Translations under genes and position numbers: made by a program
NCBI GenBank assembly: GCA_963556145.1
Contig: OY744472.1
Span: forward strand, 4,960,001-5,024,000
From: Hygrocybe punicea
Lineage: Eukaryota; Basidiomycota; Agaricomycetes; Agaricales; Hygrophoraceae
DNA length: 64,000 nucleotides
Direction: 5' to 3'
Notes under the pieces: model-generated
What the model saw: only the letters and a program-made list of their open reading frames with translations
What the model was told of the DNA's origin: nothing
Database searches by the model: none
Shown: one piece after another, positions 23,453-34,179 of the stretch
Layout of the letters: each line of letters opens with the position of its first letter
Numbering within the stretch: the first letter of the stretch is position 1

Positions 23453-24985
23453 ATGTCTTCGCCTCCCGGACCTCCCCATGCAGCGCAAGTCGAACAGAAA
23501 CAGGTGCAAGCAATTCTGGTTTGGGCTGCCGGAGCGTTCGTGGTTCGCTGCATGCTGCCAGTTGTAAGTGACTGACACCTCGTCGACTGCCATAGGTTCT
23601 GTATATATGGTTGGGACTGGATACTCTGCCTGCCGCAGGAATACCAGCGCATCTGGAAGAAGAAACTCACGGTAAGTTATTACCATTTTGGAAAGTTCGT
23701 GTGTTGATCGCATGGATATACAGCCCATCACCTTCCTATATCTTGGTTAGTAGTTCTTAGTCAGACCAAGTCACCCGCGCCGCTGTTAAATCTTGATCAT
23801 GACATTTCAGCCAATCGTTATTTTGGATTTCTCCAGTATGCCTGGACCGTCTATTCACGCTCGCCTCGCTAACTAGCGTTCTTGGAAAGATTTTCTTTTG
23901 CTCTGTCTTTGATGGCCGACGCTTGGGGCCCAGCGGCCTGCCAACGTGAGCCTGCACGTAATATGCACGTCGCTAACGTCATCTCTCACTCTCACACACC
24001 ACTATTCAAACAGACACGTTTTATTGGGAGCCAGTGGGAGCTCTGATCTCGATCACCCTGTCCCAATTGATTCTCGGAGCTCGCGTATACGCTGTAAATT
24101 GCATTCTGACTCGCATCGTTATATCCACGTCCTAATGTGAGACCACTAGATCTATGCACAGAATCGGGCAATAGCGATTATACTCTCCTCTATACTGGTC
24201 GCTGCAGTATGTATCGAAGCTTTCTCGATCAGCTTGACGTCTCCACCAGTCCGTGGTCCCCCCGGTCCTGGACCATGCAATGCGGTACCGGCTCCTCTTG
24301 GATGGCTGATTGCATTTTGGGTGAGCAATATTTTTCCGGCCACTTGCGTGGATCGGTTGCAAAGAGCCTCATGTTGATTTCGACAGTCAATGCCCCTTTT
24401 ATATGACACAGTTACCTTCATGTACGTGAAGCCGCTTGTTGTTTTTGGAATTCGTCCCGGACTCAACCCTGTGATATCCATTCTTCTAGATTGACGGCCT
24501 GGAAAACCTACGATTTCTGGAGAAAGGATGTCGATACGCCGTTACTGGCCGTGATATGGAGGGATGGCGTTGTCTACTTCTTTGCGATATTCACCATGAA
24601 CTTTGCAAATCTTCTTATCTTTTTGATGACCCATAACTCGCTAACAAGTATTGTGAATCTCACGTAAGCTATAGACTCTACTATCTGCCCTTCAATTGAC
24701 TTGCTCATCCATTTTTACACCGATAGCCCTACACTCATGTTCACGGTCTTGCTGTCTTGCCGCCTCGTGCTTAATCTCCGGAACACACACGCAGCTTCAG
24801 CCAACTCCGGCGGCAGACCGACACCGAACAAAAACCAGACCATCCCTACTAAGCGCATCCTAGAGATATCGCACGATAAAACCCTCACGCCGAAGTCTGA
24901 ATGGATTGATATATCCCAAGCCCAGTCGGCATCGTGGGACAGGCCTGACGGGGTTGGGGAGCCTACTGCGAGTCGGATTGTATGA
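23453..24985 (+). CDS. Seven-helix membrane protein, DUF6533-like
   Basis: Multi-exon gene with several 30-90-bp introns: donors at 23564, 23672, 23746 and near 23,945, with acceptors at 23595, 23723, 23810 and near 24,009. The segment YGWDWILCLPQEYQRIWKKK, followed by PITFLYL and NRYFGFLQY, matches the DUF6533 signature of basidiomycete 7-TM proteins (Y.W.L.L..E...IWK..W....LYL.NRY). Later exons give helices LISITLSQLILGARVYAV and AIAIILSSILVAAVCIEAF, then VVYFFAIFTMNFANLLIFL and a cytosolic tail after SCRLVLNLRN, as in that family. The first exon does not join the second in the expected frame, and a TAA interrupts the frame near 23,872. The copy may be a pseudogene or my exon borders there may be wrong. 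Function of the family is unknown. Confidence 0.65.
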
Positions 24986-25281
24986 TGTGGTTGGAACTTA
25001 CCGTAAGGTTTCAACCTCAAGGGGAAAGAGATTTCTTGTGGAGAAAGTTTGTATTCGGCAGGCTTCTTGATTGTTCGATAACCAAATATTTAAAAATGTG
25101 CCTTAGCTATGCTTGCCAGCATTCGTGTGTAATCTCTGCTTTACTGCCAGGGGTATTCATTGGGATTGAAGTACTGGCCGTTAACGCTCTCATGATCAGC
25201 TCTCATGATCAGCTCTTGTTAGGTCCCTGTCGATCTGCGACATTCTGGGGTCCTACTCACCTCTTTAGCCTTTTAGCCTTA

Positions 25282-26073
25282 CAGCGGTTTTCATAAACAT
25301 GCGGAAAAGTTGAAAAAAGATTTGAGGTGTAAATATTTTGGACTTGGTGAAATTTCTCTTGTATCTCATGGAATACTGCATGGATTGAGATGGTTATAGA
25401 GGGAAAGTTGTACTATTTCTTAATGGCTTTCTACTCCTGTAATTACATTTGGACAATATTTAGTGTATGGTCAGTTGTAGATGAAATAACAGGGAAACCA
25501 GGTTTTTTTGAGACCCAAAATGATATTGTCAAATTATGGCATCAAATGAGCTCCTATGAAGAAGATTGTAGGGAGAAAATTGTTCATTTTTTCAAGGGCT
25601 AGAAGTACATATACCGTGTTTTTCTTCATTTTTGTGTTTTGAGCCAATATTTATAATTCTTGCATTATTCTAATCCCAATGCAATCAAAAATAGTACTGA
25701 TGTAATATTGGCTCAAAACACAAAAATGAAGAAAAACACGGTATATGTACTTCTAGCCCTTGAAAAAATGAACAATTTTCTCCCTACAATCTTCTTCATA
25801 GGAGCTCATTTGATGCCATAATTTGACAATATCATTTTGGGTCTCAAAAAAACCTGGTTTCCCTGTTATTTCATCTACAACTGACCATACACTAAATGTT
25901 GTCCAAATGTAATTACAGGAGTAGAAAGCCCTTAAGAAATAGCACAACTTTCCCTCTATAACCATCTCAATCCATGCAGTATTCCATGAGATACAAGAGA
26001 AATTTCACCAAGTCCAAAATTTTTACACCTCAAATCTTTTTACAACTTTTCCGCATGTTTATGAAAACTGCTG
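25282..26073. mobile_element. Foldback element, ~375-bp arms, TA duplication
   Basis: Two nearly perfect inverted arms (25282 to about 25,660 and about 25,705 to 26073) surround a ~45-bp AT-rich loop. Ends are CAGCGGTTTTCATAAAC and GTTTATGAAAACTGCTG, each flanked by TA, as in Tc1/mariner insertions. Each arm contains the same 70-codon ORF (25390-25602 on + and 25753-25965 on -), starting MVIEGKL and ending HFFKG, differing at a few residues. The element has no transposase. It is longer than most MITEs. Confidence 0.85.
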
Positions 26074-26364
26074 TAATTATGATCAGATTTCAAGTTGGGT
26101 ATCGCAGATCCATGTTTAAATTTGTCTTGGAACTGAGCACTCGCTACAGTAGTACTCTCTGATCATAAATGTAGTGATATCCCCACGGTTCTTAACCGAA
26201 CACGTTGCTATGGTCTATAAGTGAACTCAGGAATTCATGTCAGTTCCAAGTTGATCATCGATCATTTGTATACATAGCTCACCGAAGATGATTGTCGTTG
26301 CAGTAAATAGACATCTGCAGTATCTGGCCTACGGAGGGTAGCAGCGCACATCTTCGTGTTTCCG

Positions 26365-26475
26365 TGGTTCGGAGAGCCCACTGGCATTCACTGTTCTGTC
26401 GTATGTTGGATTGGAAAACCTATGACCGAACCCGGTCGCCGGGATTTGCGTTCTTCGGTTCCCTGCCAGCCGTTG
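26365..26475 (+). repeat. ~110-bp dispersed block, copy 1
   Basis: Starts GGTTCGGAGAGCCCACTGGC, continues through GTTGGATTGGAAAACCTATG and ends CTTCGGTTCCCTGCCA. A second copy in the same orientation is at 34019-34127, about 90% identical by eye. It lies at the left of a GCT/GCC/GGT microsatellite region here and alone at the other site, so it may be the end of an element. Confidence 0.7.
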
Positions 26476-26479
26476 ACCC

Positions 26480-27240
26480 CACCAGTCACTGCCGCCCTTT
26501 TCTCTGTTGGTGCCACTGCCGCCACTACCGGTGGTGGTGGTGATGGTGTTGCTGCTGCTCCTGCTGCCACTGCAACGGTAATGCTTTCCGATGATTGGCA
26601 TTGGCGCTGCCACCGTCGACCCCATCAGTGTCACTGGTGTTGTTGTCTCCGTTGGTGCTGCCGGAAGTGATGCTAATGCCGCTGGTGCCGCTGCCACTGC
26701 CCTGGTGGTGGTAGTGTTGCCACCACAGCTGCAGCAGATTGTGGCTAGTATTACGGGTGGTGTACTTGCTGCTGGTACCGCCGCCATGACGCCTGTGAAT
26801 GTGTGAGTACGTAGTACTTGCATGCACTTGTACTGATGTGCTGGCGTCAGTGCTGGCGCTGTACTTGCATGGGTGCTGGTGAATGATGGGCTGCACTAGT
26901 GCCTCGCTGTTGCCAGTGAATCGTGGGCGTTCTTGACGCGGCAAGGGTGGGTCATCGGCGATGGTCGTGTTGGTCGTGGTTGTCGTGGTTGTTCATGTAT
27001 TCAACGTTCAAGACGTTTGAGGTCGGGTGGCCATGTTCGTGGCCGTTGCAGTTGCGGTTGTGGCAGGAACGATCTTGAAGCTAGTGGTGATCGCGTAGAT
27101 GATCACCAAGTTAAACAAAAAGTAAAAACTTACATGGTCAGGCCGGTCAGGAGTAGGAATACGGCTGAGGTGATAGACTATCAGATTTTAGAAACCTGCA
27201 ACGCAAATACTCAGGCTGCACGTGGCTTCAAGTTGGCTCT
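26480..27240. mobile_element. Trinucleotide-rich, probably element-derived region
   Basis: GCTGCTGCC/GGTGGTGAT-type repeats (to about 26,800), then GTCGTGGTTGTCGTGG repeats. On the minus strand there is a donor-like CATG|GTAAG context near 27,133. A weak match to the shared palindrome (CCTCGC..TTGCCAG..TTGACG..GCAAGG) sits at 26902-26946. Open frames here are compositional. Ends and TSD were not found. Confidence 0.4.
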
Positions 27241-27246
27241 TTCGCC

Positions 27247-27843
27247 ATGGGTAATACAGAAATGCAGTCTTCCTACAAAAGCGACATCTTCAGCGTCGTC
27301 GCCGGTATCAGTAAATTCTTGTACGAAGCGCAGCTGTATTGGAGTGATCAAAAATGGGTACAGTCCTAGATTCCTTGGTCGCAGTAACGTTGGCTGATAC
27401 GAGATAGAAACAACAACAATACCCTATCCGCTCTCTTGTATATTTATTGGAATCTCTTGTGGACATTGAAAGCATTCTCCACCGTTGTGACATTTCCGAC
27501 ATCGAGACTCAACTTATAGAGATCCTCGTGTAAGTCGTTTGTTTTCTGGTACTATTCGTGGTTGCGTTCCGAGCCCTAGACAATATTGATGTTGTAGTGA
27601 CGTGAAGTTTTCTACAAATCGCTTTGAAGAAACCATGAAAACTCGCTCCGGTATTGGGAAACTCAAATCCACGTATTTGCAACGGAGGAACATGGTGATC
27701 CTTCAGGAGGAATTTGAACGTTTGAGAAGGGAAATGAGGTGGATTCAACTTTATCTCGATGTGAGGCTTCTAGCATTTCATTTTGTGGTAGAAACTTTAC
27801 CGTCTCATTCCAGCTGAAGATAAAAAGAAGCCGGAAGACATAG
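27247..27843 (+). CDS. Small helical protein, paralogue of the gene at 30298
   Basis: Four exons, 27247-27357, 27408-27529, 27598-27760 and 27814-27843, join in phase to 142 codons (141 aa). It is predicted to be helical: an N-terminal KSDIFSVVAGISKFLYEAQ helix, then SLVYLLESLVDIESILHRCD and a basic, coiled-coil-like LQEEFERLRREMRWIQ. The 30298 gene has the same intron positions and phases (0, 2, 0) and an equally long 163-bp third exon with the same pattern (RSGIGKL.S versus RSGLGKIES; L..EF.RL.RE). This copy lacks the repeat tail and ends soon after the last intron. I do not know the domain; a four-helix bundle like fungal HeLo/MLKL-N domains is a guess. Confidence 0.7.
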
Positions 27844-28360
27844 AAAGTATCCTTCCCGGTGACTTAGGATGCCACAGATCACAAGGGGCTGGGAGCTCGT
27901 ACCCATCCTAGATCAGCGACGGCGGCAACATGGTGAAAGCTCACCGGAGGCGAACAGGCGTTCCGGCTTTAGGTTGACTCAAAATTTTAAACGCTAACCT
28001 ATAGCTAGGCATTATAGTGTCCTTCACGTTCCGTAATGTTTTACTGTTACGAAATGAATGAGAAATGCCACGCAATCTCGTGTGTGCAATCTCGCACACA
28101 AGAATTACTTTTTATCCACCCAGTGCAGACGATCCAATGTCTGCCCAGTTGTGTGCTATTGCATGGGGATACTTTCCCACCGAATGTGTTGTGCGTCCCT
28201 GCAGAGACCTCGTTCGCCTCACTCATACCTAAGGCAAAATACGTGATGTCAGGCTGAGGATTGTCAGAAAAAATTGCGTCACTCGTCTAAAATAAATTAG
28301 TCCACGATTACAGTACTACCAGGTATCAAGGCTGCTCACAATCTAGCAGGGGGCCAGCCG
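27844..28360. other. Intergenic, no supported gene
   Basis: Unique sequence between convergent genes. It contains only short ORFs in overlapping frames without splice or domain support. Confidence 0.5.
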
Positions 28361-30155
28361 TCATCGAATCCTTTCGGTTTCGAGATGTATACCGAAATGT
28401 TTCTTTCTGTCTGTCCCTCGGTACAATCCGAACCGGTACTTTCGACGATTATGACACAGTGCCTTGACAAATTCCTCCCTCGTGTGATTTGGATCACTCA
28501 AATCAAACTCTGGGTCATCCGGGAGTTTGCTGGCGTAGCAAAAACAGAAAAGGTCTGCGAGCGAGTCCACGTTTCGCGGAAGCCTTCGTTCCCGAGTCGG
28601 CCAGGCAATTGGTACGGAGACAACGTAGAGGAAAAAGATGGCAGCGATGTAACTCAAGGTTTGGATGTCCACCGTAACTGTGACTCCGCTCCCGGATCGG
28701 ATGGTGGTGAAAAGGGCGCCCACCAGAGGTGGAAGTACGTTTGAGGCTAGTGCCAAGACGGAGAAGTAGGCGACTTTCCAGTGGCGTTTTCTGACTGCCT
28801 TGTATGTTACAATAACTGGAGGAGATGACAGGTAGTCGAGGAGGATACTCTCCGAAGCTCTTTTAGGGCTCTTATACATGCCAACAAATGGCTGGGTGGA
28901 GCGGTGAAATATGTCGACGTGAGACCAGAAGTAGGTGAAAAGATGGGAGAAGGTTGTAGGTAGGGCTTGGAGAATAAAGTTTGCACGAGAAAGAGATATG
29001 GAAAGATGGAACTCCTGATAGCGATGTTGACTCGCCCGTATAAAGGCGGTTGCTGTCGCCGCCCCACATGCTGTTACAATTGCCGCACTCATCGCGAAAT
29101 TTGACACCTGCCAATATACTTCACGATATGGATCGTAATTATCAAGGTGCCCATTTGTTGTTTCCAGATCTAATGGGAGCAGGTTAGATGATATAAAAGC
29201 AGATGTCTCGTCGCGCACCATTGTCGACCGCAGGACCTTCATACTCACTGGCAATTCCATACCAGACTTTTTTCTTGGCACCTATTTTCCAATACCCTAG
29301 CCGGTACGTGCGGTTTATCAAAGACAACCGCACTTTTTCCCGACTGGCAGTCTCCAGACCGTGAAAGTCCCATCTGATGTTCGACTTGTGTAGCAATGCA
29401 ACCTGTTCTGCAATGGAAGCTGGATTCCATTTCAGTCCTGTCGCTCGATTCCAAAGACGTACAGCCACTGCGATTATTACGCAGCATAGCAATGAGTATA
29501 TCAGGATCAACGAGTAAGCCGCTGGAGAGGAAATGCGCACACCCCAACCATTTCCTTCGGGTATGGAGCTGAGGAGAACGGATTGCAGAGCTGGAATTGA
29601 ATGGGCAGCAATGTTGGATATGAAAACTGCCAGATAGAGCCAATGACCTGATTGAAGGTCGAAATTCATTCGCGGGTAGTACGCGGCACCTACGGTCCTC
29701 GGCCATCGCGGGTTGATGGACCGACCAGTAGATCTCGGTGCTGCCATTGACATGAATGGAGTAATGCGACCTAAGCTATCTCTAATAGCCCCCCATACGT
29801 GGGTTGTGACTTGGCCCACCGCTATTGGCAGATAGCGGATTGCAACGTGGACAGCGCTTGCAGCGTAGTGGATAGCGTCGCGTTTCCGGTTGAAATACAG
29901 AAGTAAAATGATCGATGACAGGCTCGCGAGGAAGAAAGTAAATAACAGCACCAATACATACGACCTGAGTAGAAGGGGTTTGAAATCGAGAGGTGGGTAG
30001 TTTGACAACTCGGCGGATTCGATGAATACCATTGTTTCCTCCGGACGACGTGAGCGGGTAAATTGCCGAGCCAACCGTTGGGTGGGATGGTTCAAGGCAT
30101 TATGCAAATGCTTGAGGTACGAGAATTTGCGACGGTCAAGTGGAGCCTTCTTCAT
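28361..30155 (-). CDS. Membrane protein, possibly DUF3433-like
   Basis: Two exons on the minus strand, 30155-29219 and 29169-28361, with a 49-bp intron (donor GTGCGC, branch CTAAC, acceptor TTAG), give an intact 581-aa protein. A basic N-terminus is followed by one helix (about residues 65-85: VLVLLFTFFLASLSSIILLL), a Ser/Arg-rich luminal part, helices near 185-205 and 225-250, and after the splice junction several more (VSNFAMSAAIVTACGAATAT, VAYFSVLALASNVLPPLVGAL, LSYIAAIFFLYVVSVPIA). The C-terminus is basic and soluble. The duplicated helix-loop layout and the opening YPPLDFKPLLLR resemble fungal DUF3433 proteins, which have no known function. It shares a 142-bp intergenic region with the divergent gene at 30298. 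Confidence 0.8.
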
Positions 30156-30297
30156 GGTTTATTGTAATGTCAGAATGGCTTGGTTTGAGGGAGGAGGATT
30201 TGAACATCCATCACTATAGGGAGGCCCTGAGATCCCGGCGCCTTTGTACTATTCAGGTTGCAATTTGGGAAAGTTCATTTTATCCTTGATCAGCTTG
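30156..30297. promoter_or_regulatory. Shared divergent promoter region
   Basis: Only 142 bp separate the start codons of the membrane gene (-) and the repeat-tailed gene (+), so both promoters and 5' UTRs must overlap or interlock. A TACAATAAACC-like AT stretch is near the minus-strand start. No defined box is certain. Confidence 0.55.
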
Positions 30298-32184
30298 ATG
30301 GCGCTGGTAATAGATGATATCTTCTTCATCGCAATCAGCCTTGCTCTAGCGCTAGAGGCTTGGAATCCTGGGCAGTGGGTGAGAGTTCAAGTTGTCGAAT
30401 GTGATAACAGTTGCCGGGATCTCACTGGCTCGTTTTATCAGGAATACAAGTTCCTGTTATTCGTTATCCACGGTCTTGATCGCTATCTGGTGGAAATTGG
30501 GAAAATTATTGAGGTTTACGATATCTACGACCATCGACTGAAGGACTTTTACAAGTGAAACATTTCATATTTCTGCTATTCGTGATATTAATGTTTCTCA
30601 GAGACGCTAAGCGTTGCAAATCTGTTTTCGAACACACCTTCAAGCCACGTTCTGGTCTAGGAAAGATAGAGTCGATGTTATTGGCATGGAAGAACCGAGA
30701 TCAACTCAGAAGAGAGTTTATGCGTCTCAACAGGGAAGCGATGACGATTTATCGGTATTTTAACGTGAATACCTCTGCTTCACTTGAACTGTCTAAAATG
30801 CTTATAACTGGTATCTAGCTGAAATCGGAGGGAGGCCCCAAGAGAGGGGAACCGGATTTACAGAGATGGGAGAACATCACAGTTATTCTCGACACGGTCT
30901 GGTCAAGACCGAGAGTACAGCCCGTCAAAATCCAGGTTAGCCGTCTTCTTAAACAACTTTACATTCTCCGACTCTCTCTGTTTACAGGAACCAATACCCC
31001 AACAATTATTACAAGAACCTGTCCGTTCAAATGTTGTAGTAAATGAATCATTGCCGCAGAATCAACACCGGGTTCTCCAGAAACGAAGGCCACAAATGCC
31101 ACGAGAGCAGGCAGAACGAGGGCCACAGGTACAACGTGAATCACCGGCACGACAAGGACTGGGTGCACGACCACTGGCAGAACCGGAGATACAAGTAGAA
31201 TGGCGGCCACGACGGGAAAGGCAGGTCTCGGAATACATGGAAAGACCGTCACCCATTCCAGAAAGATATCGGCCTTCACCCATTCCAGAACGATATCAAC
31301 CTTCACCCATTCCAGCAAGATACCACCAACCTTCACCCATTCCAGAAAGATATCAACCGTCACCCATTCCAGCAAGATACCAACCTTCACCCATTCCAGA
31401 ACGTTATCGATCACCACCGGTTCCAGAAAGATATCAACATTCACCCATTCCAGAACGTTATCCATCACCACCGGTTCAAGGAAGATATCAACCTTCACCC
31501 ATTCCAGAACGTTATCCATCACCACCGGTTCCAGAAAGATATCAACATTCACCCATTCCAGAACGTTATCAATCACCACCGGTTCCAGAAAGATATCAAT
31601 CATCACCGGTTCTGGAAAGATATCAATCATCTCCCATTCCGGAAAGATATCGCGAGCATCTGGATATGGAGCCGGAGATAGTAGAACGGCGGTCACGACG
31701 GGTAGAAAGACCGCCATCCAGTCCAGAAAGTTACCGTGAGCAATGGACTAGAGAGCAGCCGCCACGGGAGACTCGGACGCGATACGCGGAAAGACCGCCA
31801 TCCAGTCCAGAAAGTTATCGCGAGCAATGGACTAGAGAGCAGCCGCCACGGGAGACTCGGACGCGATACGCGGAAAGATCGCCATCCAGTCCAGAAATTT
31901 ACCGTGAGCAATGGACTAGAGAGCAGCCGCCACGGGAGACTCGGAGGCAATACGCGGAAGGGGCGCCATCCAGTCCAGAAAGATATCGCGAGCATCTGGA
32001 TATGGAGCCGGAGATAGTAGAACGGCGGTCACGACGGGTGGAAAGACCGCCATCCAGTCCAGAAAGTTATCGCGAGCAACGGACTAGAGAGCAGCGCCCA
32101 CCACAGGAGACTCGGAGGCGATACGCGGAAAGACCGCCAACAGTTCCAGAAGACTATCCTGAATATCGCAGTGTAGCACAATAA
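30298..32184 (+). CDS. Helical-domain protein with long Pro-rich tandem-repeat tail
   Basis: Five exons (30298-30378, 30442-30554, 30602-30764, 30819-30935, 30988-32184) join in phase to 557 codons, intact. Residues 1-120 form the same helical domain as the 27247 gene. After a linker the last exon encodes two repeat arrays. The first is about 16 units of 9-10 aa (PSPIPERYQ, with PPVPERY variants) at residues about 227-360. The second is about five units of 28 aa built on ERPPSSPESYREQWTR..PPRETRTRYA, with two ..REHLDMEPEIVERRSRR interludes. The tail is Pro/Arg/Tyr/Glu-rich and probably disordered. Unit-to-unit DNA identity is high, so length polymorphism is likely. Function unknown; such a layout fits a scaffold or immune-type adaptor but nothing shows it. 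Confidence 0.85.
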
Positions 32185-32329
32185 TATTGTCCACCCCGCT
32201 TCGCGATCGGTGCTTGGCCTGCCCAGTTTATCGTTGGTCCAATTCATGTCGTACTGGATATTGGAGGGGTTGACATTTCAGCTGGTAGAATTTGGCATTT
32301 ATTGAGCTTCCGTATTAAAATGTATCAGA

Positions 32330-32850
32330 TACGAGCGCGACAGCTATCGTGCGTCTGTACGCACCAGGAATGGGTTCAGCGCCACCAGGGTTCGAAATGC
32401 TGAGGAGAGGACGACATCGTGTTCGGTATGATACCAATCCCCGAGCACGATGGTGTATTCATCGGGATTCCGCTGCATGTTTGTGTCAATAAATGTAGAT
32501 GATCATTTACAGAGTGCCTTTTTTATTAATAAACTTACCACTGTGAGACACCCATGGTGCCGTCCATCCAGGTTGTAGAGTTGAAAAACCGACGCAACAT
32601 TGCGGGTTTATCTAGAGAGTTTATCGTATGGAGTAAGAGAGGGTCTCCTGTAGTGATGTCAATTGGCGGTGGACTGCGAAGGGGGGAATTATCAGTAGTG
32701 TAAATATTTCCGCCGGTAAACGTACGGCCACGTTCCGTAACTTCCGTTGACACCGATAACACGGCGCGCGCTCGAAGAGACCATCGGGGTTGGCACCATC
32801 GAGTTCCACCAAACCTCATGCACACCAGCCAGGACTGGGCCACCGCTGAC
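32330..32850 (-). pseudogene. Laccase / multicopper oxidase relic
   Basis: Minus-strand pieces in different frames follow multicopper oxidase order: ELDGANPDGLFERA, VIGVNGSYGTWP (usual V.VNG..PGP), PPIDITTGDPLLLHTINSL, and NSTTWMDGTMGVSQ ending at a GTAAGT donor near 32,537. After the intron comes DEYTIVLGDWYHTEHDVVLSSAF near 32,440. The copper-ligand HWHG motif is absent between NSL and FFNSTTWMDG (RRFFNS remains), so the copy is non-functional. Only the first cupredoxin domain region is left. Flanks show no TE. Confidence 0.65.
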
Positions 32851-33188
32851 AGGAGAGAGAGGGCATTGCATGAGGGCGGTCGTCGATAAATATCTCCAGG
32901 CTGTCGTACCTACAAAACGCCTCCGAAACAACATATCGGGGTTCAACGTTCACCACCCATCTAATGAAAGGTATCCAGCGTGGGCCCGTCCGTGGCATCT
33001 CGTTCAAACTGCAAGAGGAGGAGCGGGAGAGGAAGGACAAGCCTTGAAGTATGTCCCCGAAGTCTCTGCCCTCGATACCAGTGTCTCGGGACTCGAGGTT
33101 GATGAAGACCAAGCGTGAATCATGAACGAGATCAGCCGAAGCCATCAATGCTTAGCATAGTCTCTCTCTCTCTATTCTAGAACCTACT

Positions 33189-33640
33189 TCACGCCTTGAA
33201 TTTCGATTCGATCGCCGTCGACGTTGTCTTGCCCGTTGCAGGCTTGCAGCCCAACCCGAACGTGGTCCTCGGCGAGACAGACGGAACGTCCCTGGTGCTG
33301 CTGCGCGGTCGTGAGCTTGCCAGGTAGTATATAGTACGTTTGTCGTACAACGTTCTTCCGCAATGACTATTCCGAATTCCGGAGATGACCATCTCCATAA
33401 AATCCACCAAGTCATTTCGAATGCATTCTCTTACCGCCTCCCTTATCTCTGGCTTCAGTTTCACTGGCAGCTGGGCCACCTCTACAGCGACATCCTCTCT
33501 TAACCGTTCCATTAACCGCGCCATCTCTCGACTCTTAACCGCCCTATCTCTTCAGCGACATACTTTCTTAGCTGCCCTATTGCCCCAGCGACATCTCTTT
33601 CCAACTGTGCTATCTCCCCAGCAACATTTGCGCCCCCAAA
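33189..33640 (-). CDS. Short charged helical ORF, uncertain
   Basis: Minus-strand frame with a heptad-like segment (ARLMERLREDVAVEVAQL, then IREAVRECIRNDLVDFMEM) preceded by R/K-rich repeats about 18-20 residues long. It could be the 3' part of a coiled-coil gene whose start is lost. No domain or splice support; listed only because the composition is unlike its surroundings. Confidence 0.25.
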
Positions 33641-33660
33641 CTCCCCTGATTGAGGAGCCA

Positions 33661-33981
33661 CTAAGGTAAATCAGTCAGGCTCATTTCAGATTTGCAAATA
33701 CCTATGTACTGATGTTCAATCCACCCACGGTGGAATAAAGTGGTGGGGGGGGGTCGGTGTCCTGAAGGCAAAGTGAGCATAGTAATGTGGAGAGGTGACA
33801 TGCAAGCCATACAAGTGTCTAGACATTGTTGAACTCCTGCGTCGGGGATGCTGATTGTCGGAGTGCAGCATGTAGCGAGGAATGGCTTTACGAGCGGGGC
33901 ATTTTTATGCTGAGAGCCCATAGCGGCAGACTTCGAGGCAACACTCAGGGGCGTCAGCCCCTTGGAGTGTGCACTGTGCAT
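33661..33981 (-). pseudogene. Ankyrin-repeat-like fragment
   Basis: About 106 codons containing GLTPLSVASKSAA, then LVKPFLATC and MSPLHITMLTLPSGH, spaced like two or three ankyrin repeats (G.TPL..A...G). No start exon and no upstream repeats were found; a poly-G run near 33,750 disrupts the end. Likely a gene fragment. Confidence 0.35.
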
Positions 33982-34018
33982 TACCGTGTACTTATCCCCT
34001 CATCGCACCGCAAGAAGG

Positions 34019-34127
34019 ATGGTTCGGCGAGCCCACTGGCATTCGCTGTTCTGTCGAATGTTGGATTGGAAAACTTATGACCGAATCCCGGTATTTGCGT
34101 TCTTCGGTTCCCTGCCAACGTGTTAAC
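34019..34127 (+). repeat. ~110-bp dispersed block, copy 2
   Basis: Same block as 26365-26475, starting GGTTCGGCGAGCCCACTGGC. It ends just upstream of the aspartic-protease relic. Confidence 0.7.
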
Positions 34128-34179
34128 CGAGTCGAAATTCAGACCATTCGCTCTTTTACTCCTCCTACAGTCGTGTTCT

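Noticed and set aside
30180..30260. tRNA-like T-arm (GGATTTGAACATCC) upstream of the 30298 gene
   Set aside because: The reverse complement has a weak T-loop, but no acceptor stem pairing or A box could be found.
31250..31660. Regularly spaced ~30-bp repeats resembling a CRISPR array
   Set aside because: They are in-frame coding repeats (PSPIPERYQ) of a eukaryotic gene with no unique spacers.
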